From: Leifsonia sp. C5G2
Lineage (GTDB): Bacteria > Actinomycetota > Actinomycetes > Actinomycetales > Microbacteriaceae
Length of the DNA: 64,000 bases
Assembly: GCF_013359685.1 (NCBI RefSeq)
Contig: NZ_JABFMV010000008.1
Location: forward strand, 1 to 64,000
Direction: 5' to 3'
Part shown: positions 45,188-54,064 of the stretch, in pieces
Layout: the number at the start of each line of letters is the position of its first letter
How positions within the stretch are numbered: the stretch's first letter is position 1
Notes under the pieces: generated by a model
What the model saw: the letters and a program-made list of their open reading frames with translations, nothing else
Databases searched by the model: none
Told to the model about the DNA's origin: nothing
Made by a program: the position numbers and the translations under genes

Positions 45188-45217
45188 CAGGCGGCGGTCC
45201 CCACGGGCCGCCGCCTG
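45188..45217 (+). promoter_or_regulatory. Perfect 10-bp hairpin between rpsK and rpoA
   Basis: CAGGCGGCGG pairs exactly with CCGCCGCCTG around a 10-base loop, 19 bases after rpsK. No T-tract. One of several such stems inside these operons. Confidence 0.5.
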
Positions 45218-45247
45218 ACGGCGTGACACCCCCACCTCAGTAGAAGC

Positions 45248-45269
45248 AAGTGTCATATAGCGGACACTT
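45248..45269. promoter_or_regulatory. Dyad upstream of rpoA
   Basis: AAGTGTC (45248-45254) and GACACTT (45263-45269) form an exact inverted repeat with an 8-base AT-rich centre (ATATAGCG), ending a few bases before the rpoA ribosome binding site GGAAGGAA. It may be an RNA hairpin controlling rpoA translation or an operator. Confidence 0.5.
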
Positions 45270-45287
45270 AGCCGGAAGGAATCAACA

Positions 45288-46286
45288 GTGCTCATTGCAC
45301 AGCGTCCTACGCTCACCGAAGAGAACATCTCCGAGTTCCGCTCGCGGTTCGTCATCGAGCCGCTGGAGCCGGGCTTCGGTTACACCCTCGGCAACTCCCT
45401 GCGTCGCACCCTCCTCTCCTCCATCCCTGGCGCTGCGGTCACCAGCATCCGCATCGACGGCGTGCTGCACGAGTTCAGCACCGTGCCGGGCGTGAAGGAG
45501 GATGTCACCGAGATCATCCTGAACATCAAGGGTCTCGTGGTCTCGAGCGAGCACGACGAGCCGATCACCGCGTACCTCCGCAAGACCGGCGCCGGTCAGG
45601 TCACCGCCGCCGACATCTCGGCTCCGGCCGGTGTGGAGATCCACAACCCCGAGCTGGTCATCGCGACCCTCAACGACAAGGCGAAGTTCGAGGTCGAGCT
45701 GACCATCGAGCGCGGCCGCGGCTACGTCTCGGCCCAGCAGAACCGCAACGAGTACAGCGAGGCGGGCCAGATCCCGATCGACTCGATCTACTCGCCGGTC
45801 CTCAAGGTCACCTACCGCGTCGAGGCCACCCGTGCCGGCGAGCGCACCGACTTCGACCGCCTCGTGGTCGACGTCGAGACCAAGCCCGCGATCAGCCCGC
45901 GCGACGCGATCGCGTCGGCCGGCCGCACGCTGGTCGAGCTGTTCGGTCTGGCCCGCGAGCTCAACAGCGCGGCCGAGGGCATCGAGATCGGCCCCGCGCC
46001 GGTCGACGCCGTCCTCAGCTCCGAGCTGTCGATGCCGATCGAGGACCTGGACCTGTCGGTCCGCTCCTACAACTGCCTCAAGCGCGAGGGCATCAACACC
46101 GTGAGCGAGCTCGTCTCGCTGTCGGAGACGCAGCTCATGAACATCCGCAACTTCGGTCAGAAGTCGGTGGATGAGGTCAAGGACAAGCTGACGGAGATGG
46201 GCCTGTCGCTGAAGGACTCGGTCCCCGGGTTCGACGGCGCCCACTTCTACAGCGGGTACGACGAGGACGAGTCCACCACCATCTGA
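45288..46286 (+). CDS. rpoA: RNA polymerase subunit alpha
   Basis: 332 residues, GTG start after GGAAGGAA. The N-terminal dimerisation domain has [20 protein letters not shown]. The C-terminal domain ([20 protein letters not shown] and [15 protein letters not shown]) contacts UP elements and activators. Lies between rpsK and rplQ in the alpha operon. Confidence 0.98.
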   Translation: MLIAQRPTLTEENISEFRSRFVIEPLEPGFGYTLGNSLRRTLLSSIPGAAVTSIRIDGVLHEFSTVPGVKEDVTEIILNIKGLVVSSEHDEPITAYLRKTGAGQVTAADISAPAGVEIHNPELVIATLNDKAKFEVELTIERGRGYVSAQQNRNEYSEAGQIPIDSIYSPVLKVTYRVEATRAGERTDFDRLVVDVETKPAISPRDAIASAGRTLVELFGLARELNSAAEGIEIGPAPVDAVLSSELSMPIEDLDLSVRSYNCLKREGINTVSELVSLSETQLMNIRNFGQKSVDEVKDKLTEMGLSLKDSVPGFDGAHFYSGYDEDESTTI

Positions 46287-46340
46287 GGCACGTCCCCCGA
46301 CTACGCCATCAGACCTTTTCAACACTGGAGATAACCGATC

Positions 46341-46916
46341 ATGCCTAAGCCCACCAAGGGCCCCCGCCTCGGGGGCGGCCCGGCGCACGAGCGCCTGCTG
46401 CTCGCCAACCTGGCCGCTGCGCTCTTCACGCACAAGAGCATCAAGACCACCGAGACCAAGGCGAAGCGCCTCCGTCCCGTGGCCGAGCGCCTGATCACGT
46501 TCGCGAAGCGCGGCGACCTGCACGCCCGCCGTCGCGTCCTGGCCGTGATCCAGGACAAGACCGTCGTGCACGAGCTGTTCACGCAGATCGCGCCGCTGGT
46601 CGCCGAGCGTGAGGGCGGCTACACCCGCATCACCAAGCTCGGCTACCGCAAGGGCGACAACGCGCCGATGGCGCAGATCGAGCTCGTGCTCGAGCCCGTC
46701 GCCCCGAAGGTGAAGTCGTCCAAGTCGTCCGCCGCGCCGAAGGCCGCCGCCCCGGTCGAGGAGCCGGCCGCCGAGGAGACCAGCGCTGACGAGACGTCGG
46801 CTGACGAGACGTCGACCGACACCGCCGCCGCTGAGGCGGAGGTCGTCGAGGACGCCACCGCCGACGCCGACGCCGCAGGCGAGACCGACGCAGAGGCCGA
46901 GGCCGAGAAGGCGTAA
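46341..46916 (+). CDS. rplQ: 50S ribosomal protein L17 with acidic C-terminal tail
   Basis: 191 residues. The conserved L17 core covers about 1-120 ([20 protein letters not shown] and so on). The last 65-70 residues form an acidic Ala/Glu/Asp/Thr tail with [14 protein letters not shown]-type repeats, not found in the 127-residue E. coli protein. Tunnel-exit protein at the surface of the large subunit. Last gene of the alpha operon, followed by a strong terminator. Confidence 0.97.
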   Translation: MPKPTKGPRLGGGPAHERLLLANLAAALFTHKSIKTTETKAKRLRPVAERLITFAKRGDLHARRRVLAVIQDKTVVHELFTQIAPLVAEREGGYTRITKLGYRKGDNAPMAQIELVLEPVAPKVKSSKSSAAPKAAAPVEEPAAEETSADETSADETSTDTAAAEAEVVEDATADADAAGETDAEAEAEKA

Positions 46917-46934
46917 CCTCCTTCGCCCGTACGC

Positions 46935-46971
46935 ACGAAGGCCCCGCATCCGAGCGATGCGGGGCCTTCGT
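46935..46971. terminator. Strong terminator of the alpha operon
   Basis: ACGAAGGCCCCGCATC pairs exactly with GATGCGGGGCCTTCGT around a five-base loop: a 16-bp perfect stem beginning 18 bases after rplQ, with a short TCGTT after it. Confidence 0.88.
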
Positions 46972-46993
46972 CGTTCCCGCAGCTCTGACGCCG

Positions 46994-47038
46994 TTCCGTC
47001 GGAGATTCGGCCAGAGGCGTGCTGAATCTCCGACGGAA
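46994..47038. repeat. Palindrome with a partial third arm copy
   Basis: TTCCGTCGGAGATTC (46994-47008) and GAATCTCCGACGGAA (47024-47038) are exact 15-base complements. A third partial copy CGACGGAGATTCG follows near 47047. The element lies between the alpha operon terminator and a GNAT gene and differs in sequence from the repeat family at 14798. Confidence 0.6.
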
Positions 47039-47121
47039 GACAGCCGCGACGGAGATTCGTATCGATTCGGTCCTGCGGAAGGCGGCGACGCCGCCGGCGG
47101 CGGTTCTTCTATGGTGGAGGC

Positions 47122-48156
47122 ATGACCTCGACCGACGACGCCGTCCTCGCCCCGCTCCGGGAGCGCGTGACGGCCCCGCCGACGCACCGACCGTCGCATC
47201 CCGAGATCGCGGAGTGGCGGCCGGCGACCCTCGCCGACCTGGATGCGGTGCTGGAGGTGGTCCGTGCCATCGACGCCGCCGACCATCCGAACTACCTGAC
47301 CACCCGTGACGAGCTCGAGGAGGAGCTCGGCTACAGCTTCATCGACCTCGAGACGGACACCCTCCTCGCCCTGACCGCGGACGGCCGGATCGCCGCGGCG
47401 GGCATCGTCATGGAGCCGCCCCGGCAGGAGACGCTGGTGCGCGAGTTCCTGAACGGCGGCGTCCATCCCGAGTTCCGCGGGCGCGGGATCGGCCGGGAGC
47501 TGCTGGCGTGGCAGCGGGCGCGCGGGGAGCAGAAGCTGGCCGCGTCGGACAAGACGCTCCCCGGCTGGCTGGTCGGATACGCGGACGGGCGGGCGCCGGA
47601 CCGCAAGCGGCTGCTGGAGGCGAGCGGCTTCGAGGTGGTGCGGTACTTCCAGACCATGGAGCGCGACCTCTCGGAGCCCATTCCGGAGGTGACGCCGGTC
47701 GGCGACGTACGGATCGAGCCGTACCGCCCGGAGCTGTCGGCCGAGGCGCACCGGGTGAGGAACGACGCGTTCCGCGACCACTGGGGCAGCCAGCCGCTGA
47801 CGGACGAGCAGTTCGCCGGGCTGGTCTCCGGCTCCTTCGTCGCCGACCTCTCGTTCGTGGCGTTCGTCGGCGACGAGCCGGCCGGAGTGCTCCTCACCGA
47901 CGTCGCCGAGGGCGACTGGCCGGGGCAGGGCTTCTCCAGCTCGTACGTGTCGACGGTCGCGGTGATCCGGCCCTTCCGCGGGCGCCGCATCGCGCCGACC
48001 CTGCTGCGCCACGTGCTCCTCGCGTCGGCGGCACGCGGACTCGACAAGGTCGTGCTGGACGTGGACGCTGAGAATCCGACCGGCGCCCTCGGGCTCTACA
48101 CCGGGATGGGATTCGCGACCACACAGCAGGAGCTGGGGCTCGTCCGTGCCTACTGA
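47122..48156 (+). CDS. Tandem GNAT-family acetyltransferase
   Basis: 344 residues containing two GNAT domains. The first has GGVHPEFRGRGIGRELL near 115 as acetyl-CoA binding motif A; the second has VAVIRPFRGRRIAPTLL near 280, where the last Gly is degenerate. The plan is that of MshD-like double acetyltransferases, but the substrate is not predictable. TATGGT is followed by GGAGGC and the ATG, so the start has both a possible leaderless promoter and a ribosome binding site. Its end overlaps the truA start. Confidence 0.85.
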   Translation: MTSTDDAVLAPLRERVTAPPTHRPSHPEIAEWRPATLADLDAVLEVVRAIDAADHPNYLTTRDELEEELGYSFIDLETDTLLALTADGRIAAAGIVMEPPRQETLVREFLNGGVHPEFRGRGIGRELLAWQRARGEQKLAASDKTLPGWLVGYADGRAPDRKRLLEASGFEVVRYFQTMERDLSEPIPEVTPVGDVRIEPYRPELSAEAHRVRNDAFRDHWGSQPLTDEQFAGLVSGSFVADLSFVAFVGDEPAGVLLTDVAEGDWPGQGFSSSYVSTVAVIRPFRGRRIAPTLLRHVLLASAARGLDKVVLDVDAENPTGALGLYTGMGFATTQQELGLVRAY

Positions 48157-49018
48157 GACACGGACCACCCGCTACCGCCTCGACGTCGCCTACCAGGGGA
48201 CCGACTTCAACGGCTGGGGCCGCCAGCCGGGGCTGCGGACGGTGCAGGGGACGCTGGAGGACGCGCTCGCGACGATCTTCCGGCGTGCGGGCGAACCACC
48301 GCAGCTGACGGTGGCGGGCCGCACCGACGCGGGCGTGCACGCGGTCGGTCAGGTCGCCCACGTCGACCTGACGGAGGCTCAGGAGGCGATCCTGCGCAAG
48401 CCGCACGGCAAGCGCCCACCGCTGTCGGCGGAGGAGGCGCTGGGCCGACGGCTCAACGGCGTCCTCGGCCCGGTGTCCGACGTGGTCGTGCTCGCCGCGA
48501 CCGTCGCGCCGGACGGCTTCGACGCCCGCTTCTCGGCGTTGTGGCGGCGATACCAGTACCGCGTCGCCGACCGCCTCGCCCTGCGCGACCCGCTGCAGCG
48601 TCACCGCACCGCGTGGGTGTCGTCCGATCTCGACGCCGACGCGATGGACATCGCCTCCCACGGGCTCCTGGGGCTCCACGACTTCGCCAGCTACTGCAAG
48701 GCGCGTGAGGGGGCGACGACCATCCGCACCCTGCAGGCGTTCGCCTGGCGCCGCGACCCGGACGGCGTGCTGCTCGCCGACCTGACCGCGGACGCGTTCT
48801 GCCACAGCATGGTGCGCGCGCTGGTCGGTGCGTGCGTCGAGGTAGGGGAGGGCAAGCTCGGCCCGGGCGACCTCGTGGGCCTGCGCGACGAGAAGCGCCG
48901 CACGAGCGCGTTCAAGGTGATGCCGGCCCGCGGGCTCACGCTCATGGAGGTCGGCTACCCGGAGGGTCCGGAGCTGGCCCTGCGCGCGGAGCGAACCCGG
49001 GCCCTCCGCGAGCTGTAG
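48146..49018 (+). CDS. truA: tRNA pseudouridine(38-40) synthase TruA
   Basis: 290 residues. Isomerises uridines in the anticodon stem-loop. Catalytic Asp in GRTDAGVHA; RYQYRV and CHSMVRALVG are family motifs. GTG start overlapping the end of the GNAT gene by 11 bases. In other actinobacteria truA commonly follows rplQ; here the GNAT gene is inserted between them. Confidence 0.96.
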   Translation: MPTETRTTRYRLDVAYQGTDFNGWGRQPGLRTVQGTLEDALATIFRRAGEPPQLTVAGRTDAGVHAVGQVAHVDLTEAQEAILRKPHGKRPPLSAEEALGRRLNGVLGPVSDVVVLAATVAPDGFDARFSALWRRYQYRVADRLALRDPLQRHRTAWVSSDLDADAMDIASHGLLGLHDFASYCKAREGATTIRTLQAFAWRRDPDGVLLADLTADAFCHSMVRALVGACVEVGEGKLGPGDLVGLRDEKRRTSAFKVMPARGLTLMEVGYPEGPELALRAERTRALREL

Positions 49019-49027
49019 CCCGGCCGG

Positions 49028-49867
49028 TCAGCTCAGCGTCTGCGCCCCGATGACCGACAGCAGCCGCAGCTTGTCGGCGGATTCGCTGCCCGGCACCGCC
49101 GTGTACACGAGCAGCGAATGCGCGTGACCGGGGTCGACGAGCTGCTGGCAGTGCATCTCCAGCTCTCCGACCTCGGGATGCACGAAGTGCTTCACCTCCG
49201 TCGGGCGCAGCCCGACCTCGTGGGCGGCCCAGAGTCGGCGGAACTCCTCGCTGCGTGCGCCCAGGTACTCGGCCAGAGCGGCCGCCCGTGAGTCCGGTCC
49301 CCGGGTCGTGGCGATCTCGCGAAGACCGGATGCGAACATCCGGCTGAGGAAGTCGTGGTCTCGCTCCGCGTAGAGCCGGCGCGCGTCCGGATCGGTGAAC
49401 CAGCGCACGCCCAGGCTGCGCTCCGGTCCCCGGAGGGACGCCGTGTCTCCGGTGAGGGCCACGCCCATCCGGCTCTGCCGCAACGTCGCGCCGAGCTCGG
49501 TCACGATCTCCGCCGGGGTGTCGTCGAGGCGGTCGAGCACCCGCAGCAGACCCGGGCTCACGTGCTCGCTCTCGGAGCCGCGGTCCGGAGGCGTGTGGCC
49601 GGCGAGCCGGAACAGGTGATCGCGTTCCGCGTGGGAGAGGTGCAGCCCCTGCGCGATCGACGCGAGCATCTGCTCCGACGGCTGCGGACCGCGCTCGCGC
49701 TCCAGCCGCGCGTAGTAGTCGACCGACATGTGGGACAGCGCGGCGACTTCCTCGCGCCGCAGACCGGAGGTGCGTCGCCTGCTGCCGCGCGGGAGTCCGA
49801 CGTCCTCCGGCTGCAGCAGCTCGCGCCGCGTGCGGAGGAACCCGGCGAGCCCGATGCGATCGATCAC
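49028..49867 (-). CDS. XRE-family regulator with MmyB-like ligand-binding domain
   Basis: 279 residues. The N-terminal helix-turn-helix (about 12-85) includes [20 protein letters not shown] and [10 protein letters not shown]. The C-terminal domain is the MmyB/PAS-like type with [19 protein letters not shown] and the [14 protein letters not shown] segment. GTG start, with TAGACA ending 6 bases before it. Divergent from the SDR gene 107 bases away, which is the usual arrangement for this regulator type controlling its neighbour. Confidence 0.88.
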   Translation of the reverse strand: MIDRIGLAGFLRTRRELLQPEDVGLPRGSRRRTSGLRREEVAALSHMSVDYYARLERERGPQPSEQMLASIAQGLHLSHAERDHLFRLAGHTPPDRGSESEHVSPGLLRVLDRLDDTPAEIVTELGATLRQSRMGVALTGDTASLRGPERSLGVRWFTDPDARRLYAERDHDFLSRMFASGLREIATTRGPDSRAAALAEYLGARSEEFRRLWAAHEVGLRPTEVKHFVHPEVGELEMHCQQLVDPGHAHSLLVYTAVPGSESADKLRLLSVIGAQTLS

Positions 49868-49974
49868 CCCTCATGTCTACCGCCCCGCGTGCTCCGCAGC
49901 CACGGATCGTCGGGCCGTGGCTACGGCGCGGCCGCGAGGTTCAGGGTGGAACCACCGACAGAAGGAGAACGGGC
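49868..49974. promoter_or_regulatory. Divergent promoter region, regulator and SDR gene
   Basis: 107 bases. On the minus strand TAGACA precedes the regulator start by 6 bases. On the plus strand the SDR gene has AAGGAG 7 bases before its ATG. I see no clear operator dyad. Confidence 0.4.
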
Positions 49975-50922
49975 ATGGCACGCAGCATCGACATCGAGAT
50001 CCCGCCGCTGAGCGGACGCCGCGCGGTCGTCACCGGCGCGAGCGACGGCATGGGGATCGTGATCGCGACGCGGCTGGCTGCCGCGGGCGCGGAGGTCGTG
50101 CTGCCGGTCCGGGACCGCGCGAAGGGCGAGGCGGCCGTGCAGCGCATCCGCTCGGCGGCGCCGGACGCGGCCCTGGTGCTCCGCGACCTCGACCTGGCCT
50201 CGCTCGAGTCCGTCGCCGCCTTCGGTGACCGGATGCGGGCGGACGGCGACCCGATCCACGTGCTCGTGAACAACGCCGGTCTGATGACACCCCCCGAACG
50301 CCGCACCACGGTCGACGGCTTCGAGTTGCAGTGGGGCACCAACCACCTCGGCCACGTCGCGCTCGTCGGCGCCCTCCTGCCGCTGCTGCGGGACGGGAGG
50401 GCGCGCGTCACCTCGCAGGTGAGCGTCGCCGCGAGGAGCGGCTCCATCGACTGGGACGACCTCGCGAGCGAGCGCCGCTATCGTGCCCAGCGCGCCTACA
50501 GCGCCTCGAAGATCGCGCTCGGCCTGTTCGGGCTCGAACTCGACCGCCGCAGTACCGCGAACGGGTGGGGCATCGTGAGCAACCTGTCGCATCCCGGTGT
50601 CGCCCCCACGAACCTGCTCGCCGCGCAGCCCGGGTACGGACGCTCGTCCGACACAGGGGCCGTACGCGTCATCCGCTGGCTCTCCGCGCGCGGGGTGCTC
50701 GTCGGGACCCCGGAGACCGCTGCCCTCCCGGCGCTGCTGGCGGCCACCGGGCCGGATGCCGTCGGGGGCCGAATGTACGGGCCGAGCGGGCCGGGCCACC
50801 TCGGCGGGGTGCCTGCGGAGCAGACCCTGTACGCGCCGCTGCGCGACGACGCGGAGGCCGCGCGGGTCTGGGAGGTGTCGGAGCAGCAGGCGGGCGTCGT
50901 CTTCCCCGTCGGGCAGCGCTGA
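49975..50922 (+). CDS. Short-chain dehydrogenase/reductase
   Basis: 315 residues, classical SDR fold. Cofactor motif TGASDGMG near 22-29, NNAG, catalytic Ser in the SQVSVAARS region, and catalytic YSASK. The substrate is not predictable; the length and the [11 protein letters not shown] segment are like WW-domain oxidoreductase or retinol-dehydrogenase-type SDRs. ATG with AAGGAG upstream. Likely target of the divergent MmyB-type regulator. Confidence 0.88.
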   Translation: MARSIDIEIPPLSGRRAVVTGASDGMGIVIATRLAAAGAEVVLPVRDRAKGEAAVQRIRSAAPDAALVLRDLDLASLESVAAFGDRMRADGDPIHVLVNNAGLMTPPERRTTVDGFELQWGTNHLGHVALVGALLPLLRDGRARVTSQVSVAARSGSIDWDDLASERRYRAQRAYSASKIALGLFGLELDRRSTANGWGIVSNLSHPGVAPTNLLAAQPGYGRSSDTGAVRVIRWLSARGVLVGTPETAALPALLAATGPDAVGGRMYGPSGPGHLGGVPAEQTLYAPLRDDAEAARVWEVSEQQAGVVFPVGQR

Positions 50923-50940
50923 CGTCGCCTCCGGCGCGGG

Positions 50941-51576
50941 TCAGCGCACGAGCCCGTTCTCGTAGGCGAACGCGACCAGCTGCACCCGGGTGGCGAGGTC
51001 CAGTTTCGCCAGGATGCTGCGGATGTGCGTCTTGACGGTCGCCTCGGAGATGAACGCCGTCCGGCCGATCTCCGCGTTGCCGAGCCCGCGTGCCGCAAGC
51101 AGGAACACCTCCTTCTCGCGCATGGAGAGCGGGGCGATCGCTTCGGGACGGCGCTGGGCGATGCTGCGGAACAGGTCGCTCGTCGACTTGTGGGCGATGA
51201 CGGACGTGCCCTCGTGGACCGTACGGATCGTCGAGAGGATGAGGTCGGGGGTCGCGTCCTTGAGCACGAAGCCGTCCGCTCCGGCGCGGAGCGCGGCCGC
51301 GACCGCGTCGTCGCGCTCGAAGGTGGTGAGGACGACGATGCGGGGGAGGGCGGCTGCGGCGCTGTCGCGGATCGCCCGGGTGGCGGCGATCCCGTCGACG
51401 TTCGGCATCCGGATGTCCATGAGCATGACGTCGGGATGTGCCTCCCGTGCCAGCTCGACGGCGTGCGCGCCGTCGAGGGCGGCGCCGGCGAACGCGAGGT
51501 CGGGTTGCGACTCGATCATCATCTGCAGGCCGGCGCAGAACAGGGGCTGGTCGTCGGCGACCGCGACCCGGATCAT
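50941..51576 (-). CDS. Response regulator, NarL/LuxR family
   Basis: 211 residues. Receiver domain with ADD near the start, phospho-acceptor Asp in DVMLMDIRMPN, Thr in VVLTTF and Lys in VLKDA. C-terminal LuxR helix-turn-helix (SMREKEVFLLAARGLGNAEI and EATVKTHIRSIL). Its start overlaps the stop of the sensor kinase gene (ATGA), so the two form one operon. Confidence 0.95.
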   Translation of the reverse strand: MIRVAVADDQPLFCAGLQMMIESQPDLAFAGAALDGAHAVELAREAHPDVMLMDIRMPNVDGIAATRAIRDSAAAALPRIVVLTTFERDDAVAAALRAGADGFVLKDATPDLILSTIRTVHEGTSVIAHKSTSDLFRSIAQRRPEAIAPLSMREKEVFLLAARGLGNAEIGRTAFISEATVKTHIRSILAKLDLATRVQLVAFAYENGLVR

Positions 51577-52787
51577 GCGGTCACCGCCGCGCGGCCGGCC
51601 GCCGGGAGGTAGGCGGTGACGAGGTAGCCGCCGGGGATGTCGTCGTCGGGTCCGGCGTCGAGCCAGCCGCCCGCCAGCCGGGCGCGCTCGCGCATGCCGA
51701 CGAGTCCTCGGCCTGCAGTGTTCGGCTCGGGCGGCGTGCGGGCGGGGTCGGCGGGTCGGGAGGCGACCGACAGTGCGAGGCCGTCCTCGCGCATGTCCAG
51801 CGCCAGCCGGGCGGCGGCGCCGGGGCCCGCGTGCTTCAACGCGTTGGTCAGCGCCTCCTGCACGATCCGGTAGACGGCCAGCTGCTGGGCGGGCGTCAAG
51901 TCGCCGTCGCCGCCGAAGCGTTCCACCGAGATCGAGAGTCCGGAGTCGGACAGCCGCCGGACGAGGTCGTCGAGGTCGCCGAGACCGGGATGCTCGATGC
52001 CCGTCGGGGAGCCGACAAGCGTCTCGATCAGCATGCGCACCTCCGTGAGCGACGATCGCGCGGTGTCGGCGATGGTTCCGAGGGACGGCGCGACCGCCGC
52101 CGGCCGCTCCTCGGCGAGCAGGCGGGCGCCATCGGCTTGCGCGAGGATCACCGAGAGGGAGTGCGCCATGATGTCGTGCACGTCCTGCGCGATGCGCTCA
52201 CGCTCGCTCGTGACCAGCGCTTCGGCCTCCGCAACACGCAGGCGGCCCGTGGCCCGCTCGAGCTCCAGCTCTTTCCGGTGAGAGTGCGACCAGACCCCGG
52301 TGAGCGTCCCGACCAGCCAGGCCATCGCGCCCGCAGCGGCGCAGAGGACGAAGAAGAGGTCTCTGGCTGCGGGATCCCCGCGCCCGATGCCGAATGCCCA
52401 TGCCATGAGTCCCGCGGCCGAGATTCCGGCGCCCACCGCGAAGGCGAACGCGACCACGCGCATACGGCCGCGCACCGACGCGGCGACGACCAGGGCGACG
52501 ATCACGTAGCCGAGGTAGACCAGCGGGTCGTCGAAGATGCCGACCGGGAACAGCAGCTGGCCGATGAGGACGGCTGTTCCTATCGCCATGGCGGCGATCG
52601 GGCTGAGACGGGACACGCCGATCGCGCATGCCAGGAGGAGAAGCGCCGCCCAGAACGGGCCCTCTGCGCGCAGCATGCCCGGCCCCAGCTGATTCCTGCC
52701 GACCAGGGCGAACGCCCAGAAGACGAAGAAGACCACGGCGATTGCCGGTTCGAGCAGCCAGCGGCTGCGGAGCAGGAGCGATCTCAT
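51573..52787 (-). CDS. Two-component sensor histidine kinase, HisKA_3 type
   Basis: 404 residues from ATG at 52787. About five to six transmembrane helices fill the first 170 residues, with no large extracellular sensor domain. The dimerisation/phosphoacceptor region has ERERIAQDVHDIMAHSLSVI, with the His in DVHD, followed by the HATPase domain (VQEALTNALKHA and GRGLVGMRERARLAGG). Pairs with the response regulator just downstream. TAGCGT ends 7 bases before the ATG, and no Shine-Dalgarno site is present, so the message may be leaderless. Confidence 0.92.
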   Translation of the reverse strand: MRSLLLRSRWLLEPAIAVVFFVFWAFALVGRNQLGPGMLRAEGPFWAALLLLACAIGVSRLSPIAAMAIGTAVLIGQLLFPVGIFDDPLVYLGYVIVALVVAASVRGRMRVVAFAFAVGAGISAAGLMAWAFGIGRGDPAARDLFFVLCAAAGAMAWLVGTLTGVWSHSHRKELELERATGRLRVAEAEALVTSERERIAQDVHDIMAHSLSVILAQADGARLLAEERPAAVAPSLGTIADTARSSLTEVRMLIETLVGSPTGIEHPGLGDLDDLVRRLSDSGLSISVERFGGDGDLTPAQQLAVYRIVQEALTNALKHAGPGAAARLALDMREDGLALSVASRPADPARTPPEPNTAGRGLVGMRERARLAGGWLDAGPDDDIPGGYLVTAYLPAAGRAAVTA

Positions 52788-52872
52788 ACCGGTCACGCTA
52801 GGGTGAACCGCCGGGTCTCCGTGCTCGATCGGCCGCGATTTCAGCCCTGCGGATGAGTGGAATCCACCCGGT

Positions 52873-52902
52873 TTGACCGCGTACACCGCACTCCCGTACT
52901 AT
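52873..52902 (+). promoter_or_regulatory. Promoter of rplM-rpsI
   Basis: TTGACC (52873-52878) and TACTAT (52897-52902) with an 18-base spacer. Two bases after the -10 begins GATCTTTGGTGTC, as at infA. A stem GTGTC..CGCC/GGCG..GACAC (52912-52938) forms the start of the leader. Confidence 0.82.
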
Positions 52903-53046
52903 TGATCTTTGGTGTCCGCGCCTCCTGCGGCGTGACACGCGAACGTGAGCCCTCCACCGGCATCGGTTCCCTCTTCCCAAGAGACGAACCCCCATCGGAG
53001 CGGGATTCACGAACACCTCCGTTCGAGACAGAAAGCAGCCACTACT

Positions 53047-53493
53047 GTGACGCGCACCTATTCCCCGAAGGCAGACGAGATCCAGCGCGACTGGGTCGTC
53101 ATCGACGCGACCGATGTCGTGCTCGGCCGTCTCGCCAGCCACACCGCCGCCCTCCTCCGCGGCAAGCACAAGCCGACCTTCGCCCCGCACATGGACTCCG
53201 GTGACTTCGTCATCATCATCAACGCGGACAAGGTCGCCCTGACCGGTCAGAAGCTCCTCCAGAAGAAGGCCTACCGCCACTCGGGCTACCCGGGCGGCCT
53301 CAAGGCCACCACCTACTCGGAGCTGCTCGAGAAGAACCCGATCCGCGCCGTCGAGAAGGCCGTCCGCGGCATGCTCCCGAAGAACTCCATCGGTCGCGCC
53401 CAGCTCCGCAAGCTGAAGGTCTACACCGGAAGCGAGCACCCGCACGCCGCCCAGCAGCCGAAGCCGTACACGCTCGGCCAGGTCGCGCAGTAA
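53047..53493 (+). CDS. rplM: 50S ribosomal protein L13
   Basis: 148 residues from a GTG start ([20 protein letters not shown]). Contains [19 protein letters not shown] and the [14 protein letters not shown] segment. Early large-subunit assembly protein. Upstream in-frame starts lie in the leader and would add a non-conserved extension. Forms an operon with rpsI, 46 bases downstream. Confidence 0.97.
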   Translation: MTRTYSPKADEIQRDWVVIDATDVVLGRLASHTAALLRGKHKPTFAPHMDSGDFVIIINADKVALTGQKLLQKKAYRHSGYPGGLKATTYSELLEKNPIRAVEKAVRGMLPKNSIGRAQLRKLKVYTGSEHPHAAQQPKPYTLGQVAQ

Positions 53494-53539
53494 GCGCGTA
53501 GACGACTTTCAGACTCAGAGACAAAGGATTATCACCACC

Positions 53540-54037
53540 GTGGCGAAGATCGCAGACAGCATCGACTCGGCCCAGGTCGAGAACGTCGAGTCCTACTCGA
53601 CCGAGACCCCGGAGAGCGCGGCCCCGGCCGCGCCCCGTCCCGTCCTCTCCGTGCCCGGCGCGGCCGTCGGCCGCCGCAAGGAGGCCATCGCGCGTGTGCG
53701 CCTGGTCCCGGGCGCCGGAACCATCACGGTCAACGGCCGTGAGTTCGCGGACTACTTCCCGAACAAGCTCCACCAGCAGCTCATCAACGACCCGTTCAAG
53801 GTGCTCGACCTCCTCGGCTCCTACGACGTGGTCGCCCGCATCACCGGCGGCGGCCCCTCGGGCCAGGCGGGCGCGCTGCGCCTCGCCATCGCGCGCGCGC
53901 TCAACGAGATCGACCGCGAGAACAACCGCCCGACGCTGAAGAAGGCCGGCTTCCTGACCCGCGACGCCCGCGTCACCGAGCGCAAGAAGGCCGGTCTCAA
54001 GAAGGCCCGCAAGGCGTCGCAGTTCTCCAAGCGCTGA
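53540..54037 (+). CDS. rpsI: 30S ribosomal protein S9 with N-terminal extension
   Basis: 165 residues, GTG start. The conserved core begins about residue 42 ([20 protein letters not shown]) and ends in [12 protein letters not shown], whose Arg/Lys tail contacts the P-site tRNA. The first 40 residues are Ala/Pro/Glu-rich and variable. Followed by a perfect palindrome and glmM. Confidence 0.97.
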   Translation: MAKIADSIDSAQVENVESYSTETPESAAPAAPRPVLSVPGAAVGRRKEAIARVRLVPGAGTITVNGREFADYFPNKLHQQLINDPFKVLDLLGSYDVVARITGGGPSGQAGALRLAIARALNEIDRENNRPTLKKAGFLTRDARVTERKKAGLKKARKASQFSKR

Positions 54038-54051
54038 CGCTCGCGAGCGTC
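54036..54051. repeat. Perfect 16-bp palindrome between rpsI and glmM
   Basis: GACGCTCGCGAGCGTC reads the same on both strands. It overlaps the final TGA of rpsI and abuts TAGGCT, the candidate -10 of glmM, so an operator role for glmM is possible. Confidence 0.5.
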
Positions 54052-54064
54052 TAGGCTTCGGTCC

